A stretch of 64,000 bases of DNA from Haliclystus octoradiatus (GCA_916610825.1 OU744447.1:5525402-5589401); one strand, 5' to 3'; positions 51,283 through 63,799 are shown, numbered from the stretch's first letter. A program made the numbers and translations. The notes: generated by a model from the sequence alone, not told the origin.

Positions 51283-54200
51283 GGCTACGGTTATATGGAC
51301 GCGCCGAACTCAATTCGCATTTGGGGTTATACAGACGAACCAAATGTCAACGATCTTTAAAAACTGGCCAAAATGACACGTGATAGGAAGTAGTTTTCTT
51401 GGAATTATACCGCATGGTTTGAAACCAGAGTGTTTTGTTTGCATTATATTTCATTTTCAGTGATTCTTTCGTTCTATCTTGCCTATCAATAGTTTGAAAC
51501 TTGTATAAGGTAGTAATTTAAAAGGTTTGCAAGCATTTTTATGGGAGGAAGTTTTTGTTCTAACAAGGCATAGTTCTCAGAGCAAATTAAATGCGAATTT
51601 CCATTAAAATGACATGTTATGATAAAAGCGACCCCAATTCTAGTGCTGATGCATTGTGATTGACTCATGATTTTAAGCTTTAATTCATGATTTTGGAAAA
51701 CATCAGCTTCCCTGTCAGCCATCTTTCAATCATATAAACAAGTCACCATAACAACTTCCCAAAAGCGATGTTCTTTCTATCGCATTGCCATGGAAACATT
51801 CTTTAAAATAATTTATGATTTGCACATCCCCCGGTTAATTCCGGCTTATTGCCATATAAGGTAGATATAGGAGCTCAGTCACGGCACCGTGAGTCGAATG
51901 TATTTAGTTCGGTGCGATGATAGCTCGCTCGTATAACGCGGAGATGAATTTAATTCATGGAGAAGAGCTCCGCACGTCAAGGCTTGATAGTCCAGTCAAT
52001 CTAAAATTTGACCAAGGACAAATTGCAACACAAGCTTTTTTTATGGAATATAGGGTAGAATTTTATGCTGAACAACATATCAAAAATCGAGAAAAATCGA
52101 AGTGGCGGAAGGTGCTCAATTTTATAGAAATTAGTTACGGTCGGCATGAAAGCGAGGCTGTTTCATTTAGGGCTAAAAACTGAGCGATATTTCAAAAAAT
52201 AAGAGAATGTACGCAATCAAGAAGAACACACTCAGTGACAAAATATAATTGCAGAAAAAAAATCATAAGTTGATCAGTATAACAGAAAAAACCATAACGA
52301 GGCTAAAAAATTATATTAGGGAATTTACTGAACTTTTACTGTACTATCACCAATAACAAATGCGCATTAAAAGAGGCTTGGCATAAGAACACGCATTAGC
52401 TCCTTGCAGATAGAGGCAAATCGATGTACCTAACGATTATATTAATTAACTACCAGGCAAATATTAAAATATTAAATTCTATTCAAATCGGCAAAATCAA
52501 AATAAATCTTATATAAATCAAGTAGACCATCCCGTACAAAGTAAGGATGCGTCTAATCACCCTCAGTAGTGAAATGGGTATGGTCCAAGAGTCCAATACC
52601 AATAATAGGAACATTCCTGACATCATAAAATCATATCTAGGTTAGATAGAATGTATATATAAATCCATCCCATAGGCATCACAGATACATCTAACCCCCT
52701 CAGTAGTAATAGGTGTGGTCCAAGAGTCCAATATCAAGAACAGGAACATTTCTGACATCATAAAATCATATCTAGGTTGCATAGAATATATATATAAATC
52801 AAGTAGACCATTCCATATGGATATTAGATACATCTTATCACCCTGAGTAGTATAATATGTGTGGTCCAAGAGTCCAATACCAATAACAAGAACATTCCTG
52901 ACATCATAAAATCGTATTTAGGTTAGATAGAACGTATATATAAATTAAGTAGACCATCCCATAGGCATCACAGATACATCTAACCACCTCAATAGTATAA
53001 TAGGTGTGGTCCAAGAGTCCAATATCAAGAACAGGAACCTTTCTGACATCATAAAATCCTATCTAGGTTGTATAGAATATAAATATAAATCGAGTAGACT
53101 ATCCCATATGCATATTAGATACATCTTATCACCCTCAATGGAATAATAGGTGTGGTCAAAGAGTCCAATACCAAGAACAGGAACATTTCGGACATCATAA
53201 AATCATATCTAGGTTGTATAGAATATAAATATAAATCGAGTAGACCATCCCATATGCATTATAGATACATCTAATCACCCTCAGTAGTATAATAGGTGAG
53301 GTCCAAGAGTCCAGTACCAATAACAGGGACATTTCTGACATCATAAAATCATATCTAGGTTGCATAGAATATATATATAAATCGAGTAGACCATCCCATA
53401 TGCATTATAGATACATCTAATCACCCTCAGTAGTATAATAGGTGTGGTCCAAGAGTCCAATATTAAGAACAGGAACATTTCTGACATCATAAAATCCTAT
53501 CTAGGTTGTATAGAATATAAATATAAATCGAGTAGACAATCCCATATGCATATTAGATACATCTTATCACCCTCAGTAGTATAATAGGTGTGGTCCAAGA
53601 ATCCAATATCAAGAACAAGAACATTTCTGACATCATAAAATGATATCTACGTTACATAGAATGTATATATAATTCAAGTAAACCATCCCATAGGCATTAC
53701 AGGTACATCTTATACATATATATATAAATCAAGTAGACCCTCTCATAGACATTATAGTTACATCTCATCATCCTCAGTAGTATAATAGGTGTGGTCCAAG
53801 AGTCCATAACTTTCACCATCATAAACTTTATCTATGATTATAAAATAATGTAGATGTTGAATACAATGGATGTATATTTCTAATAAAACCATTCAAAATA
53901 GATTGAAGAGACATTCAACCATTGTTGCAATAATTAACATGTGTGGTCTAGGGGTCCACAGAAGATAACAAGAACATCCTCAATTGCTCAAAAGATATCT
54001 AGGTTGCACGATACCAGACAGGCAATGTTTGTAAATTAGGGGTTGAGCAACAGTTGGGGCCTTTTACGGCTCATCAGGACGTGTTATTGCCCTAAATTTT
54101 GTCTGTGAAATCGTGAATAGGCATTCTTATCTACGTTATTGCGTTATCGATGATTTTTGCGTTATAAAAAAACAAAAACATGAAGTTTTACAGAATATTT

Positions 54201-55638
54201 CAGATAAAATCATAGCAAAATTCCCTATTTGGGACGCCAGAATTCAAAAAGTTCTCAAGGGGGTGAATCTCCAGACCCCATTTCAAGACTTCAACCCTGT
54301 TTTCCTATTTTTATCATGCAAAATTTTTATTATTTGCAAACACCTTGTTCACCATTCAAACTTTGCAATTTTGCATGTTCAGCTAAATATTATTAATATG
54401 ATTTAAAAGCAGATAGGTCTGAATTGAATCAATTTCAAGAAAGCTCTTTCGTTTGAATGCATGAAATTTGAAACTTTCATTATGCTATGCGTGAAATTGT
54501 ACAGATTGAGTATGTAAATACGTTATTGCCATGGCATATAGGGGGCCAACAGTTGTGTGCACTCTTACACGGGGTGCATTAATATGCTGCCAAACTATGT
54601 CAGAAATAAAGATAATAGGCCAACAAATGTTATTAGTCCTGTGTTGGATCACTCAGCAGAATTGATGCTATCATGTGTAATACTGTTACAGCAGAGCCCA
54701 TAGGAATTGGCAATTGTACATGCATTTACATCCAAATATCTGGGAGTCTTGCATCCTGTCTAAACCACTATGTCTTAACAAACAACTGAGAACTGAATCC
54801 TTATGATCATTTTAATTTTCACATCATGAATTCATGATCATGCTACATATCGAACAAACATTAGAATAATTGAATATAAGTCATTAAAAATATGTTTCAC
54901 TTACTTTTAATTAAAATACTGACCTTGATTTTGGAAAATAGAAAGCCAATACAATAAGTGTTATGCCCTATTGAATATCTACAGATTTTTGCTTTGAACC
55001 TTGTCCTTGATAATGCCTGTCATCCTTCGTTTTCCTCTGCAACATAACACTGGGAGACTTTTCGAACTGATAACATTCCATTATGAATTAATTCGTGAGA
55101 GAGTTTCTTCGAATCAAATATCTTTGAGTACCAAAATTAGGAGGAAAGTGTACCATTTCACCATTAAACCATAAAAAATCATACGCAAACCTGAATGATA
55201 CGCGAACGATGTCTACCATCTTGTTGTATTGTCTTTCGATCAAAATTTGACAGTTTTCCGAAAACATGTCGCGCTCAGCCTGTGCGCAGACGTTTAGATG
55301 GAGGCATAATGGCGTTTTAGAAAGGGTTAATAATTTGTGACTTTAAATGCAAATAAAGTAATGTTCCGCCACCTCGATTTTTCTCGATTTTCAGTATGTT
55401 GTTAAGCGTTAAATTCTCTTTTAGAATCTGTAAAAAAAGCTTGTGTTGCAATTTGTCCTGGGTTCCGTGTTTTTTCGATCTAGATTGACTGGACTATGAC
55501 GTGCGGAGCTAGCTCGACGCACTTAATGTTTTTGAGGAATGTTGATGAATCGAATGGTGTTATACAAAGCGCGCTATCATGAGATATAATTCGAATGAAT
55601 GAATCAATTGAGTTCGGTGCGTCCATATAACCCTAGCC
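51283..55638. mobile_element. Harbinger-like non-autonomous element, 4.36 kb, TTA target duplication
   Basis: Ends GGCTACGGTTATATGGACGC and the complement of GCGTCCATATAACCCTAGCC match over about 33 bp with three mismatches, reaching CCGAACTCAATT. TTA is present on each side (51280-51282, 55639-55641), as in PIF/Harbinger elements (TWA). A second, subterminal inverted pair lies at 51930-52110 and 55345-55515 (blocks AGAGCTCCGCACGTC, TCCAGTCAATCT, GGACAAATTGCAACACAAGC, ATCGAGAAAAATCGA). There is no transposase frame. An array of 145-bp repeats occupies the middle. 53970-55290 shows no gene. Confidence 0.65.
52510..53960. repeat. 145-bp satellite, about 9-10 units, inside the Harbinger-like element
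   Basis: Units contain GGTGTGGTCCAAGAGTCCAA, GAACATTTCTGACATCATAA, AATCATATCTAGGTTGCATA and ATAAATCAAGTAGACCATCC. The word GTCCAAGAGTCCA or a near variant recurs at about 52583, 52718, 52864, 53009, 53154, 53299, 53447, 53591, 53788 and 53945, giving a period of 145 bp except near the right end, where units decay. Confidence 0.9.
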
Positions 55639-56316
55639 TTAATCTCCTCCCGTCTTGACAGTTGTTTTCGTTTACTGCTGCCCTTGGCCTGCAGATACTT
55701 GACAGCAGGCGCTCGTGGAGCGCATGCGTATTAGGGTCAGAATTTTCTCAGAGCATCTATTTTCTATTATAGTCGAAACCGACTAGGGTACTATTCGATG
55801 AGCTGCATTCTGATTGGCTGCTCAATCGTTGACTATTTTATCATAGTCAACGCTGGCAAATTCCCTAGCAAATTTTAAAAAGTAAACAAGGGTTCGCAAA
55901 TGTTTTTGAATCAAAATTTTATACGAATTACGAAAGTAATTATAATTCCCATCCCTGAGAAAACAAAACAAGTAACAAAATCTGAGATGAAGTTGCAACA
56001 TGTTCAATGGTAAGCTATGCATATACAATTCAAATCTTATTTAACAATCTTCTTACAACTTCTCGCTACTTTATTGCAGATATAAATTAGTCCGGTAGTC
56101 AGCTCAAGTTTATAAACAACAAACTTTTATATTACAAACTGCAAACATGTATGTATTTTCAGATACTCAATAGTTACCTTCTCAAGTTTGCTATTTTGTG
56201 GTGCTGTATTTTGTTAGCCTGCGTCCAGACTGTGTTGTGTTAAATTATTAAGTATAGAACTTGTGTTGTTTGTATAGTATATTGTCTAAGCGAAGGAGGA
56301 GTTGATCATTTGTGTC

Positions 56317-58066
56317 TGTAGGAACCTTCCTGAACCATCTAGAACATTCTAGAACATAGGAGAACCTACATGACTCCCCGCATGACTCACAATGACCATG
56401 CATGATCTAGCAGCTTCTAGCATTTATCTAAACACTATAAATACAGTAAATGAAAACTATGAAAACTATGAGAACTTAATGTACAGTCTACTATCAACAT
56501 GTCAACTTGGAATTAATATTATTATTCATAAGAAGAAATATACAAATCAATTCAACCTACGTTGTTATTATTATTTCTTCAACATAATTCTACAGTTCTC
56601 ATCAATTGGTCCGTCGAATTATAAGAACAACTCATCAATTGGTCCGTCGAATTATAAGAACAACTCATCAATTGGTCCGTCGAATTATAAGAACAACTCA
56701 TCAATTGGTCCGTCGAATTACAAAAACAACTAATTATGAATAATCTTCAAGACTTTACAACATAATTTATAATCTGAAAGTATTTTATTACAACATGGAA
56801 TTGAACACAACATTTTATTCACGACCGCGGCATCAAAACAATATAACTAGATTGATTTTCACACTGAGGAACAATGGCATTTTACGTAACTAATCAAAAC
56901 ACGCAGAAAACACATGAAATTGAACTAAACACAAGAAATGGAACTAAACACAAGAGTGGAACTATGGAACTACACACGAGAAATGGAAATAAACACAAGA
57001 AATGGAACTGAACACAAGGAATTAGATTACCCAAAACTGAAGAGACTGAATTAAAAAAGTAAGATTTTAAAATACTGAACATAAACCATAGAACATTCCA
57101 ACATTTTGGAACTTTTAAATATTGAACACTAAACATTGGACATTCCAACATCATAAAACTTTTAAATATTGAAACATTCAACATTCAACTAAGAACATTG
57201 AAACACAATGAACACACTAAGAATACTAAATGAACTAAGAAACACACAAGAACACACAACAGAGTTTAAAATTGAACACACAAGAATAAGCAACAACTCA
57301 TGAAAATACTGAATTCATCAAACATACAAGAATAAGCAACAACTCAAGAAAATACTGAATTGATCAAGCACACAAGAATGAGCAACAACTCAAGAAAATA
57401 CTGAATTCATCAAACTCACAAGCAAAAAAATATGACTATAAAAGAAACATTGAAGATTACCAAGCTCATAGAAGAAACTGAAATTAAACCAAATATAACA
57501 CTTGTATGAAAATTTCTTTTTCTGGAGATCCAAAGCAATTAGACAGATTGGTATGCACCAAAATTGTAATGAATTTTCTCATTAACTGTTATGCAATTAG
57601 TCTATAAGCATATCTAAAACCTTCATTAATAGCTTCTACTATACCATAATTACTTACATTTATATTTACATACATTTATTATTTACAATTTAGCATATAT
57701 TAAAGCATTAATCTTTCTCATTTTTAGCCTATATCATGCATTTTTATTTATGGCTCCGCCATCTGGCGGGGGGAGTTATGTAGGAACCTTCCTGAACCAT
57801 CTAGAACATTCTAGAACATAGGAGAACCTACATGACTCCCCGCATGACTCACAATGACCATGCATGATCTAGCAGCTTCTAGCATTTATCTAAACACTAT
57901 AAATACAGTAAATGAAAACTATGAAAACTATGAGAACTTAATGTACAGTCTACTATCAACATGTCAACTTGGAATTAATATTATTATTCATAAGAAGAAA
58001 TATACAAATCAATTCAACCTACGTTGTTATTATTATTTCTTCAACATAATTCTACAGTTCTCATCA
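56317..58066 (+). mobile_element. Small non-autonomous LTR retrotransposon (TRIM-like)
   Basis: Two 288-bp direct repeats, 56317-56604 and 57779-58066, appear identical, begin TGTAGGAACC and end TCTCATCA. A 4-bp duplication TGTC flanks the element (56313-56316, 58067-58070). A primer-site-like TGGTCCGTCGA starts 2 bp after the left LTR, and a purine tract GGCGGGGGGAG precedes the right LTR. The internal 1174 bp is A-rich, with AAGAAAATACTGAATTCATC-type repeats, and has no gag or pol. Matching LTRs imply recent insertion, driven by an unseen autonomous relative. The family is undetermined; a 4-bp duplication would fit Ty3/Gypsy or BEL. Confidence 0.85.
56598..56729 (+). repeat. 33-bp tandem repeat across the LTR/primer-site junction, 4 units
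   Basis: The unit CTCATCAATTGGTCCGTCGA plus ATTATAAGAACAA starts at 56598, 56631, 56664 and 56697; the last has two changes. The first seven bases of unit 1 are the end of the left LTR, so each unit recreates an LTR end followed by the primer-site-like word. Confidence 0.9.
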
Positions 58067-58770
58067 TGTCCCGATGTTAAAAAATACCAATGTTATAATT
58101 CCTATATTTGTAAATTTTTTGTTGACTTTCTAAAGTGACATTCCTACTCGCTCACCAAATGTTCAAAGTGCTCCGTACGTTCGAAAAGGATTGATACAGA
58201 ATTTAATGGAAAATAAAACATTAGCTGTTAATAGCTTCTTTGAATTTTTCTTCACTGAACTATAACTGTTACTGGATTTAACTCACTCAAAACTACGTTG
58301 TATATTTTCATCAAATGAAATTTATCCTCCAAATCCGAAAGTCTTCCTAAATGTGGCCTGGCCAATTTTGTTTATCACGTGACAATCTGATTGGTTTGCA
58401 TCGAATTAAAATCACGTGAACAAAGCTAACCAATATGATTGAGTCATTGCTTTTGCAAGTCTAGTGCAGTGTCGGCAAAACGGCTTTGTTTGGTCGGCTA
58501 CGCAGACTTGACACTTTCCTTCAGAAACGTTTTAGTCTGGACGCAGGCTATATTTTGTAGGAAGTATTAATATCCAACTGTTTTGTTTTAAAAATTAAAT
58601 CTGAATCAAGTCAAATCAAAATTCATTCTCCAAATCACGACGCTGCAGTCGTCATGGATGCCTTTGATTGACGGTTGTATTTAAAATTAATTATGCAGAA
58701 GCGAATAAATAGTTGGAATTTATATCTTTTGATATGTTTTGCTTGTATACCACTAGTCGGTTTCTACTAA

Positions 58771-58868
58771 AACAATTAGACAACTCGCCCTTGTTGTCTA
58801 CCGTCTTGAATAGTCACCTCGGCGGTCTCGGTGGACGGTAGACAACTCGGGGTCGTTGTCTAATTGTT
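58771..58868. mobile_element. 98-bp hairpin
   Basis: AACAATTAGACAACTCGCCC and TTGTTGTCTACCGTC on the left pair with GACGGTAGACAACTCGGGG and TCGTTGTCTAATTGTT on the right. The centre has a GC-rich CACCTCGGCGGTCTCGGTGG. It abuts the mariner-like element. No target duplication was read. Confidence 0.55.
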
Positions 58869-59120
58869 AAATATGGCTTTATGCAACTCTAACGGTTTAC
58901 ATGACAGAGCATCTTCTGGTAGAGAATTTCATGGAATAACTAATCTGATGGAAAAATAGTGTTTGTAAGTGTCATATTTGTTTCTTTTCGATGCATAAAG
59001 CCCTAATGAATGCCTAGGCAAAGAACACTTTGAATGCTGATATAATATATGAGGTATCAGTCCTTGGAAAAAAAGTTATGTATAACTTAAAGGTTTCTGA
59101 ATAAATGATGATGATGATGT
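58869..59120 (+). mobile_element. Truncated LINE 3' end (tentative)
   Basis: The stretch ends in GAATAAATGATGATGATGATG, the tail type of the LINEs at 10805 and 15900. No RT sequence is left, so this is a short 5'-truncated copy at best. Confidence 0.35.
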
Positions 59121-59456
59121 GTGAGGAATTCATTTGGATCTAAGAAATCATCTTGGTTTTACATCATTCTGAATACCATATGCATATCAAATTTCAAACG
59201 ACGTAATCCCAACGTCTCCAGTTCGAAGTAATCGAGACGGACTTGATATGACTTGCAGATGTAATTTTTCAAACAAAAATATTTTTAAAGGGGCGCTGCT
59301 CAAGAATGTTTACGCGTAAGAGAGGCACATGTTCCATACAGAAGTGGATGATTCGAGCATAGGAAGTAAGTATACGTAGTTGGGTACGTAGTAAATGCTT
59401 TCACGAACAGTTCTGATTATTTTCAGAAATGAAGTCAATCTACGGTGGCCAAGGGG

Positions 59457-60263
59457 CAGTGTTGTAAATACTCGTTACTAAAGTAATGCGTTACTCGTTA
59501 CTCGTTACTTTTGGAGTAATTTTAGGAGTAATTAGTTACTTTTTTGAGAAAAGTAATAAGTAATCTAATTGATTACTTTTTGAAGTAACGAGTATTATTT
59601 GAGAGAAAGTAATTGACGTTACTTTTCAAATTACTTTTATGATTACAAAATATTTGCTTTGTTGTCTTGTGATAATTTTCAAAGGCGTTTCTGTCACTAA
59701 GTTCCGCTTTTTATTGTTCTGTCTGCGATGCAATCTCACATTATTTGCAGCTTTCACGAGAGCTATTCAAACCAGGTGGATTGTGTGATATATGACCAAT
59801 AAACCCTATCCCATAACCTATTCTTCTCTGAGATCTGACATTGTTCTGTTGATCAATTGATTCAATAGTTTTTCACTTTTTATTTGAGTGAGTTTCGAAT
59901 ATTGAAAAGATGATGTAAAATTTATGGCTATATGAATAGATTGATCGACAAAAATAAACCATTTTGATAAATCAAATGAAACCATTTATTTGGCAACTTT
60001 ATTAAAAAGTTTTCAACGTCAATTTATCCTCTGCTGCAGTCACCAGTATTAAATTAATATTATTAATTCGATCGTTCCCCTTCGTAAAAAACAAGATGGC
60101 CGCCATGATTGTCAAAACGAGACATGTCATTATCGAAAGGGAGGCAAAATCTTTTGTTTCATAAGTTAAAGTAATCATGAAGTAATTAGTAATTAATTAC
60201 TTTTGAGGAAAAGTAATTTGTAATGTAATTTATTACTTTTCAAAAGTAATTCTCACATCACTG
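59457..60263. mobile_element. hAT-type MITE with CAGTG ends and 8-bp target duplication
   Basis: Begins CAGTGTTGTAAATACTCGTT and ends AATTCTCACATCACTG; terminal CAGTG/CACTG is typical of hAT elements. CCAAGGGG stands on both sides (59449-59456, 60264-60271). Subterminal zones are dense in GTTACT/AGTAAC words on both sides (59474-59640, 60175-60250), as in transposase-binding regions. No transposase frame in 807 bp. Confidence 0.85.
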
Positions 60264-60553
60264 CCAAGGGGTGATATACTGCCTGTTGATTTATGTAGAT
60301 TAAGATTCGATTCTCAGCTTCGAATGTTTTAAAGTCAACACTGTATGTATTCACCAATTGTTTCATAATGCATATATAAAATAAAAAACCGCAAATTGTT
60401 TGAAAGTGCTTTTATTTTTGAAACCCCACATTCATTGAAAAAGCTTGATGATAAAATCACGTGTTTATAACTTTACTATAAGAATTTATTGATAAAACCA
60501 TCACAGAAATGCTCGATTATATACTGAATAAAGAAAATATAGAAAAATGACTG
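60264..60553. other. 3' flank of the minus-strand exon
   Basis: On the minus strand, AATAAA lies near 60405-60413 and near 60485, in reach of the stop codon at 60554, so either could be a polyadenylation signal. Confidence 0.4.
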
Positions 60554-60954
60554 TTATTGTTCATGATGAGCAGCTTTAAAAAGAACAGTAAATATGCTCG
60601 TGCCACTGTTATCCTTAAACCAATTGTCTGAATACCAGAATCTGTATTCTTTCCCTTGCTCTAAACGAATAAATGTTTTTGAAACAACAACTTTTGAGTT
60701 TGAATCATTACCGTCTGCACTTTCAAATTTCGAAATTATTCCATTGAGATCGCGGCTGTCAGTTAACGAGACAAGAATAGTTCCCTTAGCATTTCCACAC
60801 GCGAATGGCGTTTCAACAGCAGTCCCAACACATTTGACATAACCACTTTCCCATACTAGTTTAATCCAATATAAACCAGTACTGCGAGCATGATAAAAAT
60901 TTGAATACGATTTTTTTCCAGTGAGATAAAATTGTGTTCCAAATCGGATATAAT
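60554..60954 (-). CDS. Gene C: last exon of a third member of the gene A/B family
   Basis: The exon follows the acceptor TCAATTTTATAG and begins with two bases before the first full codon, the same phase as exon 3 of genes A and B. It encodes about 133 residues: YIRFGTQFYLTGKK, GLYWIKLVWESGYVKCVG, TPFACG, LTDSRDLNGIISKF, FIRLEQGKEYRFWYSDNW and NSGTSIFTVLFK. It is closer to gene B than to gene A. No micro-exon or PAN exon could be found on the minus strand from 60955 to the right edge of the window. The gene may have a long intron running out of the window, or this may be an orphan exon. The orientation is opposite to genes A and B. Confidence 0.65.
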
Positions 60955-63790
60955 CTATAAAATTGAATAGCACAAAAGAATATTTTCAGAGCAATATACA
61001 TTGTATAAAGAAAATAATCACATCTATTGATTTACCATTAAAATTATCTTTGAAAACAATTGATAAGGAGAGATAGCAAAGGGAAATCACTCATGGAGCC
61101 TGAATTCAACGCTTTAAAATCGTTTCCTTCAACTGACCATCCCTAACTTTCAAAAGAAAGGGAATTTGCAGAATCAATTAATTATTTTACTTAAACTGTC
61201 GATGATGTTTTTGTACTACATGATCCAGAATTGCACATATTTATTACTTACAAAAAATCAACACTTATGATTTCAAACTGTCGATAATCGATTTGGTAAA
61301 CACGGTTTCAACAAACAAACTTTCTGATGGTAAATGCTTATTTATTTTCTCTGACTTGATAACTTTCTTCTAAATTCTGTCACAATCTTCTTAAGATATA
61401 ACTCAGTCGCGGAATTAGAACGCACCGTTCTGTTTTCGAACATCCGTCGTTTGCTGATCTACCTTTCCTTCACCTTGATATTCTCCACTCAAGAATCTTT
61501 GGTACAAATAATGCTTATGAAAGATGTCAGAAGCTCTAAGCTCAACATCATCGAAGTTTTATTTCATAAAATTATTGAAATTTGAGCCTTTAGAAAAATT
61601 TTCCAAAAAAAAGAGCTTTCATACTATTAATAATGTCTTCAATAAATTACATTTGCATACCATTTGTTGAGAATGTATTTAAACATGGGAGATAGCTGTT
61701 CTAACTTGCAGTCGGACTGTTTCTTTATGGAGAAATGTTGTGAGGAATTAATAATAATAACTATTAGATAAGTATCAGAAATACAGCAAATACACCTAAC
61801 CACGCGTAATAATCAGTAAAATATGTAATTATTTATTTCACGATGTTTCATGACATATAGCATGTCTTTATTAGTATAGATAAGCTCTTTTTATATACTT
61901 AATTAAGGGAACAATACAATATATAATGAGTTGTTCCTGTGTTAATTTCAATTCCCCGAGGAAGTCCTATTCCAACAAGAATAATAATTCCTTAAAGAAT
62001 ATTTTGTTAAACATGATACAAGCGATTTTGATAATAACAATAATAATATCTGTCAGGAAAATGTTCAACTGTAACAAAATTGCAATGGATTTATTTAGTA
62101 TTTGTTTGTTTGATTATGTGTTAGTTGCCTTCAATCAATAAAATACGGATAGATGACATCTTTATTGTCATACATTGTGCTTTAAAATATTAACAATATA
62201 AATGATAATGAGAAATGATTGTTTTAAAGTTCATTGTCTTCATTGGTTTATCAACATCTTTTGATTCCATAAATTGAAGGGTTTCTGCTATGTCTTATTG
62301 TTGATTAATGGACTATTCTGGGTCTCATTAATCAAACTGGAGAATTCCCTCAGGCACTTCTATGACATCCCTTGACAATAGCCTTGCAGCCATCATTTGA
62401 AGTTTTGACATAGTATAGCTATTGAAGTCCATTTCTTGATGATGTGGAAGCTCAAAATAACCAGCGAAAAGATATAATCTGAATGTTTGATGATATTGTA
62501 GCTATTACATAAGTATGGAGAGATGAATATCAGCATGATATAAAAAAAATCCAAATACCGTGTGGCTTCATTATGAAAGACGCTGATGCCATGGCTGAAG
62601 GAGTAACCAAAGCGATTGCTGACAATGAGGACGATAGTCGTTGCCATTGTAAAGATAGCCGTTGCAAATCCTGGTGAATACTGTTTAGACAACTGTTTTT
62701 GCGGAGAGACTCCGATAAAGTTGGCACGAAACCATGTAATAATAATATTACATAATAATATAAACTGCAAAATGTAGTATTATTATATATATAATAGTAA
62801 TATTTCTGATCATAATTTTTATTCAGGCATTTCTCTTTACTAAAATCAACAATAATACAAAACATTTATAAATCAGCAAGCCTTCGGCTTACGGCTTGGG
62901 CCTGGGCCTTGCCGCTTCGCTCTGATAAGATTTATCGCCGGATTGCTTCGCAATCGGTCAACGCAATCGGTTGATGGGTTCACAGTAAATTATTGCAAAT
63001 GCTACAAAATGCCTGAGAATTACGTAATCGGAAGCATTAAAATTGTAATAAAACTTTGAAACTTTAAAATTGAAAAAGTATCAAAGCAGTTCTACCAGAT
63101 TAAAGATATAAAAATGAAAAGGAATGTCTACAACATTTAAACTATTGAACCCTCACGCAGCTCCAACAGATGAAAGCATTGTAATTTCAAAGGACCCAAA
63201 TGCTATTCTTATTTGTTAACTCTTACATGCTCATATGTCCTAATGGTGTTATTTTAAAATGGTCCATCTCGACGATAATATTAGAATTTAAATAAAGTAA
63301 AAAGCATAAGAATTGGATTATTGGATAAAGAATTCCATCTTACTGGATATAGTTTATTTAATCAAATTCCAACGGGAAAATAAGAGAATTGAATTTTGAT
63401 AAGATAAACATCGGCAAATTTAGATATTTTCAAACATTTTTTGCTGTCCCTTGAATCCACTTACCACGAATATCGTTAATGTCCAGGTATTTCACGGTGC
63501 CAAGGGCAGGTCTTTTGTTGTTTAAAATATTCCAGCTGACTGATTTCGAGAGCTGCCTCAGAAAAAGCAGTGAACTATTTCCAGATGTTGTCGTTTTAAA
63601 ATCGTTTTTTTTCGATGATAATATAAAGATTTAAATATAATAAAAGGCCAAACAATAAATATAGATTTCAATCTTACTGGTATGTGGTGTCACATTGAAT
63701 TCTAACAGAATTATAATTAAGAGGATTGAGAAATTAAAGTTCGTCGACTTCGGACTTTTTTCGTAATTTTCTTAATTTTTCGTAAGGTAA
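60955..63790. other. Stretch without a recognised gene
   Basis: Would be the intron and 5' region of gene C if that gene is complete. 62400-62640 is a diverged copy of 38140-38420. 62880-62960 is a short GC-rich island with GCAAGCCTTCGGCTTACGGC and GGATTGCTTCGCAATC, small hairpins of unknown role. Minus-strand frames at 62393-62865 have hydrophobic runs but no known domain. Confidence 0.4.
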
Positions 63791-63799
63791 TTGATTTTT

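Larger units (their letters stand above)
56215..58550. mobile_element. hAT-like MITE with TAGCCTGCGTCC ends, 8-bp target duplication
   Basis: The ends TAGCCTGCGTCCAGACT and AGTCTGGACGCAGGCTA are exact inverted repeats of 17 bp. TATTTTGT flanks both (56207-56214, 58551-58558). Without the LTR element at 56317-58066 the body is 582 bp, non-coding. Its first ten bases equal those of the tiny hairpins at 28576 and (one change) 10733, so they may share a mobiliser. Confidence 0.8.
55772..58767. mobile_element. Mariner-like MITE hosting a nest of two later insertions
   Basis: Left end GTCGAAACCGACTAGGGTA and right end ACCACTAGTCGGTTTCTAC form an inverted repeat of about 15 bp with one mismatch before it fades. 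TA flanks each side (55770-55771, 58768-58769). After removal of the element at 56215-58550 it would be about 650 bp. The TA target and short ends suggest a Tc1/mariner mobiliser, but the evidence is slight. Confidence 0.45.

Noticed and set aside
56392-58138. Two frames beginning MTMHDLAASS as a duplicated gene
   Set aside because: Both are the same stretch of the two LTRs read through; they are LTR sequence, not a gene pair.
62393-62865. Minus-strand frames with hydrophobic N-termini as the missing first exon of gene C
   Set aside because: They lack the PAN cysteine spacing and partly coincide with a dispersed repeat.
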